Assembly (NCBI RefSeq): GCF_000238055.2
Contig: NZ_KE148312.1
Span: 2,042,501 to 2,106,500 of the forward strand
From: Oribacterium parvum ACB1
GTDB taxonomy: Bacteria > Bacillota > Clostridia > Lachnospirales > Lachnospiraceae
Direction: 5' to 3'
Length of the DNA: 64,000 bases
Shown: positions 17,141 to 26,371 of the stretch, piece after piece
How positions within the stretch are numbered: position 1 is the stretch's first letter
How the letters are laid out: each line of letters begins with the position of its first letter
Made by a program: the position numbers and the translations under genes
The notes under the pieces: model-generated
Database searches by the model: none
Told to the model about the DNA's origin: nothing
What the model saw: the letters and a program-made list of their open reading frames with translations, nothing else

Positions 17141-17361
17141 TTGACTCTCCCCCCCTGCATCTCAATATAGTCTTGCAAATCATTAATAATTCCTTGGTTG
17201 CCGGTAGAATTATAAGCTTCATAGCAAACATCAATGTAACTCAATACATCATATTTCTTTAACAAATCTGATAGCTCGGAATAGGTTTTCTTCCATGCCT
17301 TTGCCAAAATCGGTATTAAGACTAATTGCATATTAAGTACTTCTTTGTCTCTTATACTCAC
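17137..17361 (-). CDS. DUF3791-type small protein (first copy)
   Basis: A 74-residue helical protein containing LAKAWKKTYSELSDLLKKYD and a closing ISDxxDYI-like helix, similar in type to the copy at 16347. The start is GTG 17361 behind GGAGG by nine bases. It is the first gene of the three-gene DUF3791-DUF3990-DUF3791 unit. A TATAAT-like box on the minus strand (17418-17413) may drive the unit, but the -35 is weak. Confidence 0.62.
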   Translation of the reverse strand: MSIRDKEVLNMQLVLIPILAKAWKKTYSELSDLLKKYDVLSYIDVCYEAYNSTGNQGIINDLQDYIEMQGGRVN

Positions 17362-17455
17362 AACAGAAAACCTCCTTTACTATCATAGTTAGCTACGTAC
17401 ACAGTTAATATGATTATAATACCTCATTCGATGCACTGCTTCAACCTTTGCAAAA

Positions 17456-17501
17456 CAGCCGCAAATTCAATCGTAAAATTTTACGGTTGAATTTGCGGCT
17501 G
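17456..17501. repeat. 46-bp near-perfect palindrome
   Basis: The arms CAGCCGCAAATTCAA and TTGAATTTGCGGCTG continue inward with one G:T wobble to the centre at 17478/17479. On the plus strand it is followed by eight A residues. It lies between divergent genes, so neither transcript would need a terminator here. It could be a mobile palindromic unit or a regulator site. Confidence 0.75.
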
Positions 17502-17664
17502 AAAAAAAATCAACATAATTGCTTTTCGATTGAGCCAATTCTAAGATTGACTCTGTTTTGTAATGTTTTGTAAGAAGCTCTTTTCCTTTTTCGATTTATA
17601 ATACAGAGGAAATAGAAAAAAAAGAAAGAAATATAAAGAAGTACAAGAGGAAGAGGGAGGAAAA

Positions 17665-18531
17665 ATGAAAAAGAATCTTTTAAAGCATACACTGTTTATC
17701 GCAGCCTTATCCGCTCTATCCATTACCGCCTGCAGCAGCAAAACGGCAAAGGAAAGTAGCGCAGTAAATCCCACGGAAACCGCAAAAGAAAGCAGTTCCG
17801 AGGAGCTAAGTTACGCGAAGAAAGAAAGCAGTAATACTGATTCCGAAGAAGCGGAAAAAGAAAGCAGTGCTCCGAATCCTACAGAATCCGGAGCAACAAC
17901 AGAAAGCGAAAAGGAAAAAGCTGAAAACAATTCCGATTCTCTTGTAGGGGCTTATAACACGAATCTTGTAAGCTTTTCTATAAAGGATAACCCGGATGCC
18001 ATGAATGCATTTGAAGCGGCTTTTCCAAATGGCTATAACTATACCCATTATGAGCCCATAGCCCTGCTGGGCACCCAGGTGGTTTCCGGCACAAACTACC
18101 TATACCTATGTAAGAGTACTTGGACGGATTATCAGGAAAATGTCTCCTTTGTACTTTTACAGATTTATCAGGACCTTTCCGGAAAGTCCGAGGTAATGGG
18201 AAGTGCCATTCTCTTTCCCACAGAAGAATCCAGAGAAGAGGGAGAAGATTACATTGACAATACCGGCTCCTATCTCCCGGAAAATATTCCAGCAATCCAA
18301 AATGCCATTGAAGAGGCCGTAAAGGATAACGAAAATGTATCCTATATTCCCCTAGCCTATATCGGGAAGCACACACAAGAAGGCAAGCCCGAAGAAGACG
18401 TGATTTTCACCGCCAAGAAGTCAAAAGGAAAAGATGCCAAAACAAGCTATGAGCTCCTTTACATCGGAAGCGGGAAAGGCGGAAAGGCAAAGCTGGTAAA
18501 GACGGAGGATGTGCAATTTCCTGATTTTTAA
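17665..18531 (+). CDS. Lipoprotein of unknown function
   Basis: A 288-residue secreted lipoprotein. A basic start and hydrophobic core end in the lipobox ITAC (Cys23). A Ser/Glu/Lys-rich linker with repeated KESS and NPTE motifs (about residues 25-95) precedes a globular domain of about 190 residues that I do not recognise. It has a GGGAGG ribosome site and a TATAAT box at 17597-17602 without a clear -35. It is one of very few plus-strand genes in the window, and is convergent with the DUF438 gene. Confidence 0.8.
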   Translation: MKKNLLKHTLFIAALSALSITACSSKTAKESSAVNPTETAKESSSEELSYAKKESSNTDSEEAEKESSAPNPTESGATTESEKEKAENNSDSLVGAYNTNLVSFSIKDNPDAMNAFEAAFPNGYNYTHYEPIALLGTQVVSGTNYLYLCKSTWTDYQENVSFVLLQIYQDLSGKSEVMGSAILFPTEESREEGEDYIDNTGSYLPENIPAIQNAIEEAVKDNENVSYIPLAYIGKHTQEGKPEEDVIFTAKKSKGKDAKTSYELLYIGSGKGGKAKLVKTEDVQFPDF

Positions 18532-18545
18532 AGTGGAAAAGCTTT

Positions 18546-20534
18546 TTACAGTTCCTCCGGATGGCTCTTAAAATACTGACGGAAATGTTCTTTAACCTCT
18601 GTCATATCCGTTACCGCTTCCAGGGTTCCCACATAGTTCTGCTCCTTGTCCCGAACAGCCATATAGCGCACCAAGAATGGCTTTCCGCCTTTCTCCATCC
18701 AAATAGGAACTTCATCTTCCTTTCCATCCCGGAAGTTTTCGATAATCATACGCACCATAGGTTCCACTTTGGGAGGATGACAGGAAAATACTTCCCGGTC
18801 AATGGCCATTTGCGGGCGCTTAAAGACCTTTGGTCCTTCATTAAAGAAACGATTGATATTGTCCTTATCCACGAAGGTAATCTCCACCGGAAGGGTATTT
18901 AACATGGCGATCAGCTCATTTTTCTTTAAATGTCCACCGGGCATGATGATTTCTCCATCGCTTGCAGAAGGGGACTCTCCTCTATTTCCGGATTTTCCTT
19001 CCAGCGATTCTACCCTGCGAAGCAAGTCCTCCAGTATTTTTCCGGCTCCCTGAGGAAGTTCAGCAGCATGAAAATCTTCGGAATGTTCCTTGGAAGCTTC
19101 TTTCCCGGATTTTTCTCTTTCTGAATTTCCTGCACTTTCGGCTGCTCTCCACTTTTCCGGAGTATTGCCGGTTTCTTCCGCTTCCTTCCAACTTGCATTT
19201 TCAACGGAAAAACAAGCATCATAGTCTTTGGAATCGAAGTAAATCTGTATCCACTCCTCTTTTTGAAATTGCAGGGCGCACATGGGGAAGAGAATATTTT
19301 CCTCCTTATAAATCATCTCCTCCATACGGTTTCGTACAGCAAGATAATTCTTTAAGAAAAAGCTGTTTAGGATACTTTCCGCAATCTCTGCCTTACTCCT
19401 AATGTACTCTTCTTCCTCATCATCCCAGTCTTCTCCGGTGTTCTTGAGCGCTCTCACGCCCTTACTCTTCTCGCTAAGCTCTCTATTCAGTTCTCCCAGA
19501 GTATCCCGAATCTCATCATCCACTGTCCACATGACTTGAGAAGGCCCGGAAATGTCGTATTTCACTTTCAAAAGCGGATAGAGAAGGTCTCCCTTCTTCG
19601 CATAGTGCACGATAAAGGAACGGAGTTTTGCAAGCTCCTCTGAAAAAGTAGCCAGCAAAGCTTCCCAATCCGGCCCCCCTTGCGCACCTTGTACTCCTTC
19701 TGCTCCTTCTATTTTTTCTGCTTTTTCTGTTTTTTCTGCTTTATCTTTTCCGCCGGCTTTTCCGGAAAGGCTCTCTACTAAGCTTTCCCATCTTGCCTTC
19801 GTGCTTTCTAAATACTGCCCGAGAGCCTCATTTTCCTTCGTGAATGTGGAAAGAGGATGTCCGGGAATCTGAATCAAGCTTTCCTCCTCTACACTTTTAT
19901 TGATGTAGTTTTTCTCCTCTTTCCCTGCATGATTCTTTAAAGAAGCTTGAACAGCTCTTTCTGCATTGGCAATCTTTTCTTCCCGGGTATCTCCATGGAA
20001 AAGAGCCGAATGCACATCACAAAGCTTCTGTACTTTGGAAAGAGGCATTCCGGACTCCATGAGTCCTTGCTCCGCCCTCATGATTTCTGCAGGATCCACG
20101 TCCTTAAAATCCCGTACAAAATCTGCACGAACAGACTCCAGATCCTCACCCTCAGACAGACGATCCAAAAGCGAACGCAGGGCTTCTGCACGATCTTCCG
20201 GTTCTTTAGTTGCCTCATATGCATCAGCTATCTTAATCTCCTCAGATGCCTTAGCTATCTTGGCTTCATTAGTTGAATCAGATGATTCAGCAGGAAATGG
20301 CTTCCCGCCCTCCCTTATCTCAAATCCCTTTTCCCGGAATGCACGAACAATCTCCTCCATAGGAATCTTCTTCATCTGAGAACCCTTCTTCAGGTTCATA
20401 ATCCGACCTACAGAAGCCAGCATGGCAGGATTTTTAATTTCCGTGAATCCTAAATTAGCCATGATGTCGGCAACTTCCGGATACTCCTTTACAAGGGATG
20501 CAACACTTTTATCCAAATCCAAAATCTTATCCAT
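18546..20534 (-). CDS. DUF438/hemerythrin/PAS domain protein
   Basis: A 662-residue multidomain cytoplasmic protein. The order is: an N-terminal DUF1858 domain (residues 1-70, LDLDKSVASLVKEYPEVADIM), a DUF438 region (about 105-205), an all-helical hemerythrin-like section (about 285-430) with His and Glu candidates in FIVHYAKKGDLLYPLL and KEENILFP, a Ser/Glu-rich linker, and a C-terminal PAS-like domain (about 540-650, ITFVDKDNINRFFN). Such proteins are thought to sense oxygen or nitric oxide through iron or a PAS ligand; that is family inference. The ribosome site is AAGGAG. A Lys/Ala/Glu-repeat stretch near 265-290 looks like recent low-complexity growth. Confidence 0.87.
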   Translation of the reverse strand: MDKILDLDKSVASLVKEYPEVADIMANLGFTEIKNPAMLASVGRIMNLKKGSQMKKIPMEEIVRAFREKGFEIREGGKPFPAESSDSTNEAKIAKASEEIKIADAYEATKEPEDRAEALRSLLDRLSEGEDLESVRADFVRDFKDVDPAEIMRAEQGLMESGMPLSKVQKLCDVHSALFHGDTREEKIANAERAVQASLKNHAGKEEKNYINKSVEEESLIQIPGHPLSTFTKENEALGQYLESTKARWESLVESLSGKAGGKDKAEKTEKAEKIEGAEGVQGAQGGPDWEALLATFSEELAKLRSFIVHYAKKGDLLYPLLKVKYDISGPSQVMWTVDDEIRDTLGELNRELSEKSKGVRALKNTGEDWDDEEEEYIRSKAEIAESILNSFFLKNYLAVRNRMEEMIYKEENILFPMCALQFQKEEWIQIYFDSKDYDACFSVENASWKEAEETGNTPEKWRAAESAGNSEREKSGKEASKEHSEDFHAAELPQGAGKILEDLLRRVESLEGKSGNRGESPSASDGEIIMPGGHLKKNELIAMLNTLPVEITFVDKDNINRFFNEGPKVFKRPQMAIDREVFSCHPPKVEPMVRMIIENFRDGKEDEVPIWMEKGGKPFLVRYMAVRDKEQNYVGTLEAVTDMTEVKEHFRQYFKSHPEEL

Positions 20535-20790
20535 TTTCTTCTCCTTCTAATTTCACCGATTTCTTCTGACAATCATGAGACGGGTTTACTTTTTTACTTG
20601 CCGGAGAGAGTCAGATCATTTTTTACGATATTAGTCTGCTGAGTATACTATGTTTCTTGTTAGTATAATCTAATTATCAGTAAAGAAGAAAATAATTTCG
20701 TTGCATAGGCAACAAATGAAGTGATATATTGTATCTTCAACCGAAGCTGCCCTCATTGGTAAACAATAGATAATAGATAATAATAAAAGT
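20535..20790. other. Intergenic, no gene recognised
   Basis: AT-rich sequence between the DUF438 gene and the HigA terminator. I see no open frame with a ribosome site and no RNA motif. A short TAATAGATAATAGATAATAATA run occurs at about 20768-20786. Confidence 0.6.
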
Positions 20791-20848
20791 AAAGACAGAA
20801 ATTTCTTGCAACATTCAAACTGTCTATTCCAAGAAAATTTCTGTCTTT
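20791..20848 (-). terminator. Terminator of the higBA operon
   Basis: AAAGACAGAAATTTCTTG and its near-complement enclose about 21 bases. On the minus strand the stem is followed by ACTTTTATTATTAT. Confidence 0.6.
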
Positions 20849-20863
20849 CACATGATCCGAAAA

Positions 20864-21163
20864 CTATTTCACTACCGATACCTGCTCCGGAGTAAATTCA
20901 ATCTTAAGAATCATTCCCATTCCTTTTGCCAAGCGCTGAAGAGTTCTAATAGATGGATTGGCACTACCACGTTCTAGTTTGCTAATATCTCCTTGTGCAA
21001 TACCGGTTATCTCTGCAAGCTCTTTTTGTGTCATTCCAGATTTCTTTCTGGCATCAATCATAGCCTGAATAACTGTATGTTCAGGCTGAAGAGCTTCATA
21101 TTCTTTTCGAATTTCAGGATCCTGAAGTTGTTCCTGAAGAAAATCATCAAACTTTCTACTCAT
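20864..21163 (-). CDS. HigA-type antitoxin (XRE helix-turn-helix)
   Basis: A 99-residue antitoxin and autorepressor. The helix-turn-helix spans about residues 40-75 (SGMTQKELAEITGIAQGDISKLERG). The N-terminal FDDFLQEQLQDPEIRKEYEAL is the usual HigA/RelB-like partner region. ATG 21163 follows AAAGGA; the longer reading frame to 21286 runs into the toxin gene and is rejected. It overlaps the toxin 3' end by eight bases, in the toxin-first order typical of higBA. Confidence 0.9.
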   Translation of the reverse strand: MSRKFDDFLQEQLQDPEIRKEYEALQPEHTVIQAMIDARKKSGMTQKELAEITGIAQGDISKLERGSANPSIRTLQRLAKGMGMILKIEFTPEQVSVVK

Positions 21164-21515
21164 TGTACGATTCCTTTCTATCCATATAATCTGCCCGATA
21201 TTTTTTTGCTTTTTCAATTTCATTTCGAGGAGTCTTTTGTGTCTTTTTAATGAAACCATTTGTAAGAATGATATGTTGATCCACATAAAAGAAATACATA
21301 ATCCTTGAAATATTATTTCCCAATTTTATTCGCAATTCAAAGATACCATTCTCTAGAGCTTTTGAATAAGGTTCACGTAATTGGTATCCGTTGTCTTGTA
21401 AAAGTTGTATCATATCAAGGGTTTTAGCAATAAATTTTTTCTCCTGTGAAAGAATAAATTTTCTCGCCGGTTGAATCCCATTTTTTGTCTCATAAAATTC
21501 TACTTCAAACTTCAT
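21156..21515 (-). CDS. HigB/RelE-type toxin
   Basis: A 119-residue protein of the phage-derived Gp49-like/HigB family (RelE superfamily), expected to cleave mRNA at the ribosome. Typical elements are KNGIQPARKFI near the start, LQDNGYQLREPYSKALENGIFELRIKLGNNISRIMYFF in the core (positions about 40-80), and a basic C-terminal helix after TQKTPRNEI. An AGGAG site precedes the ATG and a consensus promoter lies directly upstream. The antitoxin gene overlaps its 3' end. Confidence 0.9.
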   Translation of the reverse strand: MKFEVEFYETKNGIQPARKFILSQEKKFIAKTLDMIQLLQDNGYQLREPYSKALENGIFELRIKLGNNISRIMYFFYVDQHIILTNGFIKKTQKTPRNEIEKAKKYRADYMDRKESYNE

Positions 21516-21532
21516 TCCAAACTCCTAATAAA

Positions 21533-21561
21533 ATAATATAGTTTTTATCCCATATTGTCAA
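21533..21561 (-). promoter_or_regulatory. Sigma-A promoter of higBA
   Basis: The minus strand has TTGACA (21561-21556), a 17-base spacer and TATTAT (21538-21533), ending 18 bases before the higB ATG. HigA probably binds here (inference). Confidence 0.8.
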
Positions 21562-21692
21562 GTGCATAAATTTTCTTAAGCTGTAGGTAATCAATAGTAT
21601 CTAAATTACTACTAAAACTAATCATACTAGTCACATGCAAACCTAACTTCTAATAAAATCTCAGTCTCACATAATAACATTTATATATAAAA

Positions 21693-22781
21693 TCAAACTT
21701 CATAATGTCTATAAATATTGCGAGGACGTATATTTAACCAATCTAAAAACTTATCCGTAATACTTTGCTCCTCAATCCGAACTCCCAAAGCAGACAGAAG
21801 TTCTTGCATATTATGTTGTTTTTTTTGTGATATCTTGTCAAATGGGTAATTCAGCCATAACTCTCTGTCTGAAATATCTTTAATTACAATTTGAAATAAT
21901 ACTGTCTCGCCATACAAGGTTTGATAATGACCGGTGCTCATTGCATCTTTCTCAGACAAAAACTCTACAGAAACAGGATTTGGAACAAAATATAATGATT
22001 TAAATAATACTTCTTTTGAAGGCTCCGGCATACCGCCATAAACACTCTTAAACCGCGCCCCTTGAGTAAGAACTAAACATCCATTGTATCTATACAAATT
22101 TTCTTCAATTCCCCATAGGTTCTGCTCTGAAAGGAAATCCAATTTATGCTCCTCATAAATGGACGGATCACCAACATGATTCCATGTTCTGTCTTCATTT
22201 CTGAAAAAATATAGCATCCTATTATCAGAAATAATTGAATTGATTGAGCCACTTTGTTTTACAAGAACTCCGAGTTCAGAAAGAACAGTTTCCGTTCCAT
22301 GGCATCCTGTACCTGCATATCCACAAGTTAAGCCCTCAAACCAATATTCTTCCCCATCTTCCATAACAATGACAAATCTTGGTCCCTCAATCCTTGTTAG
22401 GGTATTAGGCATTTCAATCTCAACAATATTATAGAAATTTTTTGAAATTGCATCTCTTTGATAAAAGAAAACATAAACTTCTTCTACTTTTTCTTTATCT
22501 ATATTTAAAGCATGGAATGCTTCCAGTGCTTGAGATGTATAGTATCCATAAACTTCATGCAATACTCTTGATTTTTCCCTATTAAGCTTTCTTAGTAATT
22601 CATAGACTTCAGGTCTCCAAAACAGATTACTATTTGATAACGCTTTAAACACTTCAATATTATTACTTTTAATTAAATTGTTTAGCTGTTGCCGTGATCT
22701 TCCTAAAATTTTACATGTCTCTTCTGTTGATAAAACATTAGCTTTGGCAAATGCCTTTTCACCACTATAATAATCCCTCAT
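21693..22781 (-). CDS. Unknown protein with N-terminal helix-turn-helix
   Basis: The family of this 362-residue protein is not recognised. The N-terminus looks like a MerR/excisionase-type HTH (LSTEETCKILGRSRQQLNNLI, about residues 17-37) followed by WRPEVYELLRKL. The rest is a mixed alpha/beta region without motifs I can name; it includes YWFEGLTCGYAGTGCHGTET, with two Cys and two Gly-rich turns. A strong AGGAGG site precedes the ATG. It stands between HigBA and the TOTE-type helicase, all on the minus strand, so it may be part of the same accessory block. Confidence 0.65.
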   Translation of the reverse strand: MRDYYSGEKAFAKANVLSTEETCKILGRSRQQLNNLIKSNNIEVFKALSNSNLFWRPEVYELLRKLNREKSRVLHEVYGYYTSQALEAFHALNIDKEKVEEVYVFFYQRDAISKNFYNIVEIEMPNTLTRIEGPRFVIVMEDGEEYWFEGLTCGYAGTGCHGTETVLSELGVLVKQSGSINSIISDNRMLYFFRNEDRTWNHVGDPSIYEEHKLDFLSEQNLWGIEENLYRYNGCLVLTQGARFKSVYGGMPEPSKEVLFKSLYFVPNPVSVEFLSEKDAMSTGHYQTLYGETVLFQIVIKDISDRELWLNYPFDKISQKKQHNMQELLSALGVRIEEQSITDKFLDWLNIRPRNIYRHYEV

Positions 22782-22839
22782 TATGTCATCCTCCTAATGA
22801 GTTATTCATACCACAATTTTACATATCTGTAAAGTTTAT

Positions 22840-22881
22840 TATGTATTTGTATTCTATTTTTATGTATTTGTATTCTATTTT
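22840..22881. repeat. Perfect 21-bp tandem duplication
   Basis: TATGTATTTGTATTCTATTT plus T occurs twice in succession (22840-22860, 22861-22881), 58 bases upstream of the unknown HTH gene. It could be a duplicated binding site or slippage. Confidence 0.9.
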
Positions 22882-22984
22882 ACTTATATGAACCAAGTTA
22901 TAAGAAATCATGGAATTAGCAAAAAGTCTTTGCCTCCATGTAAAACTCAAGAGCTTTTTCACCAGAAATTCTCATTGGGGATGA

Positions 22985-23030
22985 TGATAAGTCTAGCTTA
23001 ATTCAGGACTCAGTGCGTTCTGAATTGGGA
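22985..23030. repeat. Dispersed hairpin repeat, copy A
   Basis: GATAAGTCTAGCTTAATTCA plus a following GACTCAGTGCGTTCTGAATT resembles the copy at 28034-28080. Both lie just past the stop of a large minus-strand defence gene. Confidence 0.6.
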
Positions 23031-23057
23031 ACACAGCATAATAGCTTCGCATATTTC

Positions 23058-26057
23058 TTATCCAAAGCTTATTTCCAATAACTCATGTGCTACATCTTTA
23101 CTTTTTACACGCATTAAATTGTCATCCGCTTTCGCTAGTGATAGAAAATTCATATTTCCATACCATACTATCTCTTCATCTATGATCGCAAAATGTTCAT
23201 GCATATGCTCCTGAAGCTTAATTCTGACACCACAATTTTTAAGTATCTCTACAAGTCTCTTTGTATCTTCAATCTTTTCTTCAGGATATCCTTCCGGGTT
23301 AAGGGTTATTACCGTAAGCTTAACTCCATCTTCCTGTCTCTGTTTTATAAGCTTTACGAAAGCATCAACCTTGGCGTGATTTAATCCGGGACTGGAAATA
23401 ATAATTTCCTTATTTGCCTCCAGCAAATCTTTTTCATATACTTTTTCATAGGTATCTATATCAAAAATAGTATTGGCATTCTGTTTTTCGACATTAATAT
23501 TATTGCAAATTTCATATCCAATTTTCTTGTAAGTCCTTAGGCGCTTATGATACATCTTCTCCAGCACACGTATATGAGAATCCACATAATCGTATATAAT
23601 TACTTCTTTCTTTGTTTCGTAGTCTCGATGTAAACGCCCGGCAAACTGCTCAATATTTCCTTCTGCAGCTGCGGGCATGGTAAGCATCATTGTGTCAAGA
23701 CGAGGAAAATTAAAGCCTTCGCCAATATATTTATCGATAGCAACAAGAACGATAGACTCCCCATCCGGTACTGCTCTCATTTGAATTCTCATCTCATCCT
23801 TAGCTTTTCTACTGCCCCCTCCTTGCAAAAGATAAACATGATCTGCCTTCCCCTGTAGTCTCTGATATAAAAGTTCCGCATGCTCCTTATACTTCGTCAA
23901 AACAAGCGGTGTTCTACCGTTTTGAATACAGTTCTCTACATCGGCAATAATCTGTTCATTTCTGGATTCGCATTCAATAACCGCTCTGTTCGCTTCGTTA
24001 ACCTTAAGATTAGAAGCACTTACGAGCCTAGTAAATCTCGGGTAAACAAAATGGTCGATGCCCTGTTTTTCCGCTCTTTCCTTTGCCGTATAGCGAAATC
24101 TTATGGGACCGAACTGCATAAAAACTTTCTTTTCCAGCCCGTCTTCCCGTTTCGGAGTTGCCGTTAAGCCATAAACATATTTCGCTTTTGCTGAACCGAC
24201 AATATCTTCGACAGTCTGAGCCGCTCCATGATGACATTCATCCATGATCACCATTCCGTACTGGGCAAGCATGGGATTAATATCTTCCCCCTTTCCCAAG
24301 GAGGAAAATATTGCAACATCGATAATACCGGTCATCGAATTATGACCGGCATGTAGCTTTCCAATAATGTTCTTTCTCTTTTTTACTCTCCCTGTTTTTG
24401 TCTTATATTCCGGTAACTCAGCATTTATATCCAGAAAAATATTTAAATCCTCAATCCAATTCTTCTGGATTTCCGTATTATGAACGAGTATCAGGGTATT
24501 GGTTTTTCTTTCTGCAATCATATACGCGCCAACAACGGTTTTACCAAAAGAAGTGGTTGCTGCAAGAACACCATTATCATATTCTAAAATAGCCTTGGCC
24601 GCTCTCATCTGTTCATCATATAAAGTGCCGTTAAAAGTAACATCCAATGCATTTCCAACAGTCCTATGATCTGTTAGTGTAAATGGAATGCCCGCTTCTT
24701 GGAATCTATCCACTATCGATTCCAGTAAGGCTCGCGGAATACAGATATAGCCTGCCTCATCATAACCGCAGAATATGATTCTCGGAATTCCTTTTGTTGA
24801 TAATCCCATAGCAGATTTCTTATAAAAATCAGGATTACTAAATGCCGCCATACGTCGTAAAGCATTTTGCATTCTCGGTCTCATGCTTTTTGTGCTAATG
24901 TATACTTTATCAGCAATAACGATTTCCACCGTAGCGGAAACATCTTCTTTACGAAAAGCTATTTTCCCTTTTTTCCAAGGCTTAGTCTCCTTTTCATCCG
25001 CTATACTATCAGTGTCTACTGTATCCGTATTGAAATCATTATTGAGTACACCTAGGATTCCGGACAAAGACCATTCTTGTATCTTTTTTTCGACTGTTTC
25101 AGTAGAAATTTTCTTGATTTCCCTTAAGCAATCCCATTGATTGGGATAAGCATTCCAATTCTCATCCACAAAGGCACTATTTCCGTGCTTAAGAGCCTGT
25201 CCCTGCAACGGTAAGGCAACCAGATTTCCAAGTCCCGGCTTTCCTGTTTTTGTGTTAATAGGCAAATGATCCTGCGCCGGAAGCATTTTATCATAGTACT
25301 TAAAGCTTCGCATATTTACAGATTCAGCACCTTGGGTTAAGAGTGCCGTGCCAAATCGACGCGCAGTACTTGCCAGAATGGGCTTCTCAAAAAACATCCA
25401 TATATGGGCGCCTTTTCCGGAGCGGGATCGTTCAACCAGAATGGGAACTTCATTATTTTCACAAATCTTTCTGAAAGCATTAACTTCCGCTACCCATTCC
25501 GAATCAATATTCGCACCATCATCCCCACCGTTTAACTCATCATGGCAATCAAAGTCGAATACCAAAAAATTAATCATTTCATCCGGAAACATCGGGTATA
25601 GTCCTATAACATCAGAAGCATCTTCTTTTACTCCAAGTAAGTGCTCATATAATACTTGCCCGGTTAGCTCCTTATATCTTTGGTTCCGACATTCTCCACA
25701 ATGGAACTGTGGATTATCCTTCTTGGGGCAAATTCCATCCTTCCAAAAATTCCAGCATTGCGTATAATAACCATGTTTTCCGGTCTTCTTATTTGCTTTT
25801 CCGGATCTCTTACTATACACATCATTTCTACCCTTAAACAAATGATAGAAATATTGAACATGCTGCTTTGTAATCTTAACAGGCAGAATACGAGCTCCTT
25901 GATCCTCCTCAAAAGCCGGATTCCTATCCGAAGAGAAGTCTTCTGACTCTTTGACTTCTAATTCATAAGAAACTCCGGCGTCAGCGAGAAGTCTGTGTAG
26001 ATATTCGATTTCTTCTTCCAGTTGTCTGATTCTTGATAAATACTCTTCCTCATTCAT
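23058..26057 (-). CDS. TOTE-type primase-helicase (AEP + SF2 helicase + PLD-like)
   Basis: A 999-residue protein of the kind annotated as TOTE conflict-system archaeo-eukaryotic primase. A short N-terminal coiled coil (RIRQLEEEIEYLHRLL) leads to a Cys/His-rich insert (CWNFWKDGICPKK, HCGECRNQRY) and the AEP core with FLVFDFDCHDE near residue 167. An SF2 helicase follows, with TTSFGKTV (about 500) and MDECHHG (about 602). The C-terminus has a phospholipase-D-like motif HEHFAIIDEE...YGNMN near 950, where the usual HxK Lys is His, so nuclease activity is doubtful. ATG 26057 follows AAAGG; the longer frame to 26177 starts inside an inverted repeat. A defence role is inferred from the family and neighbours. 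Confidence 0.82.
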   Translation of the reverse strand: MNEEEYLSRIRQLEEEIEYLHRLLADAGVSYELEVKESEDFSSDRNPAFEEDQGARILPVKITKQHVQYFYHLFKGRNDVYSKRSGKANKKTGKHGYYTQCWNFWKDGICPKKDNPQFHCGECRNQRYKELTGQVLYEHLLGVKEDASDVIGLYPMFPDEMINFLVFDFDCHDELNGGDDGANIDSEWVAEVNAFRKICENNEVPILVERSRSGKGAHIWMFFEKPILASTARRFGTALLTQGAESVNMRSFKYYDKMLPAQDHLPINTKTGKPGLGNLVALPLQGQALKHGNSAFVDENWNAYPNQWDCLREIKKISTETVEKKIQEWSLSGILGVLNNDFNTDTVDTDSIADEKETKPWKKGKIAFRKEDVSATVEIVIADKVYISTKSMRPRMQNALRRMAAFSNPDFYKKSAMGLSTKGIPRIIFCGYDEAGYICIPRALLESIVDRFQEAGIPFTLTDHRTVGNALDVTFNGTLYDEQMRAAKAILEYDNGVLAATTSFGKTVVGAYMIAERKTNTLILVHNTEIQKNWIEDLNIFLDINAELPEYKTKTGRVKKRKNIIGKLHAGHNSMTGIIDVAIFSSLGKGEDINPMLAQYGMVIMDECHHGAAQTVEDIVGSAKAKYVYGLTATPKREDGLEKKVFMQFGPIRFRYTAKERAEKQGIDHFVYPRFTRLVSASNLKVNEANRAVIECESRNEQIIADVENCIQNGRTPLVLTKYKEHAELLYQRLQGKADHVYLLQGGGSRKAKDEMRIQMRAVPDGESIVLVAIDKYIGEGFNFPRLDTMMLTMPAAAEGNIEQFAGRLHRDYETKKEVIIYDYVDSHIRVLEKMYHKRLRTYKKIGYEICNNINVEKQNANTIFDIDTYEKVYEKDLLEANKEIIISSPGLNHAKVDAFVKLIKQRQEDGVKLTVITLNPEGYPEEKIEDTKRLVEILKNCGVRIKLQEHMHEHFAIIDEEIVWYGNMNFLSLAKADDNLMRVKSKDVAHELLEISFG

Positions 26058-26130
26058 AAATCTGCCTTTGTTTGGAATTTTATTGCATTCAATAGGATTC
26101 ACAAAATACTCTGTATTACAGTGATGTCTC

Positions 26131-26187
26131 AGTTTAAAAAGTGTGAAAGGTGTAAAAAGTTTGAAAAGTTTAAACACTTTTTAAACT
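26131..26187. promoter_or_regulatory. 14-bp perfect inverted repeat upstream of the TOTE-type gene
   Basis: AGTTTAAAAAGTGT (26131-26144) and ACACTTTTTAAACT (26174-26187) flank 29 bases with further AAAAAGT-type copies. It lies 75-130 bases before ATG 26057. It may be an operator, a terminator or an attenuator. Confidence 0.6.
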
Positions 26188-26371
26188 TTACTCAATTATT
26201 GCGGATAATTAAAGAACTGCAAGTAATTTGTCACCTCTCAATATCTTATACCAAAATATCTCCGACAATTTTCTGCTATTTCTCCGACATCTCCGACACT
26301 CGCATTTTTTTGTAAATATCTATATCAATCAATACAGACTTTCAATTAAATAACTCTTTTTTCATATTGCC

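Noticed and set aside
21164-21286. Longer start for the HigA antitoxin
   Set aside because: It would lie inside higB and lacks a ribosome site, while ATG 21163 has AAAGGA.
26058-26177. Longer N-terminus for the primase-helicase
   Set aside because: It begins in the inverted repeat with low-complexity Phe/Leu/Lys residues and no ribosome site.
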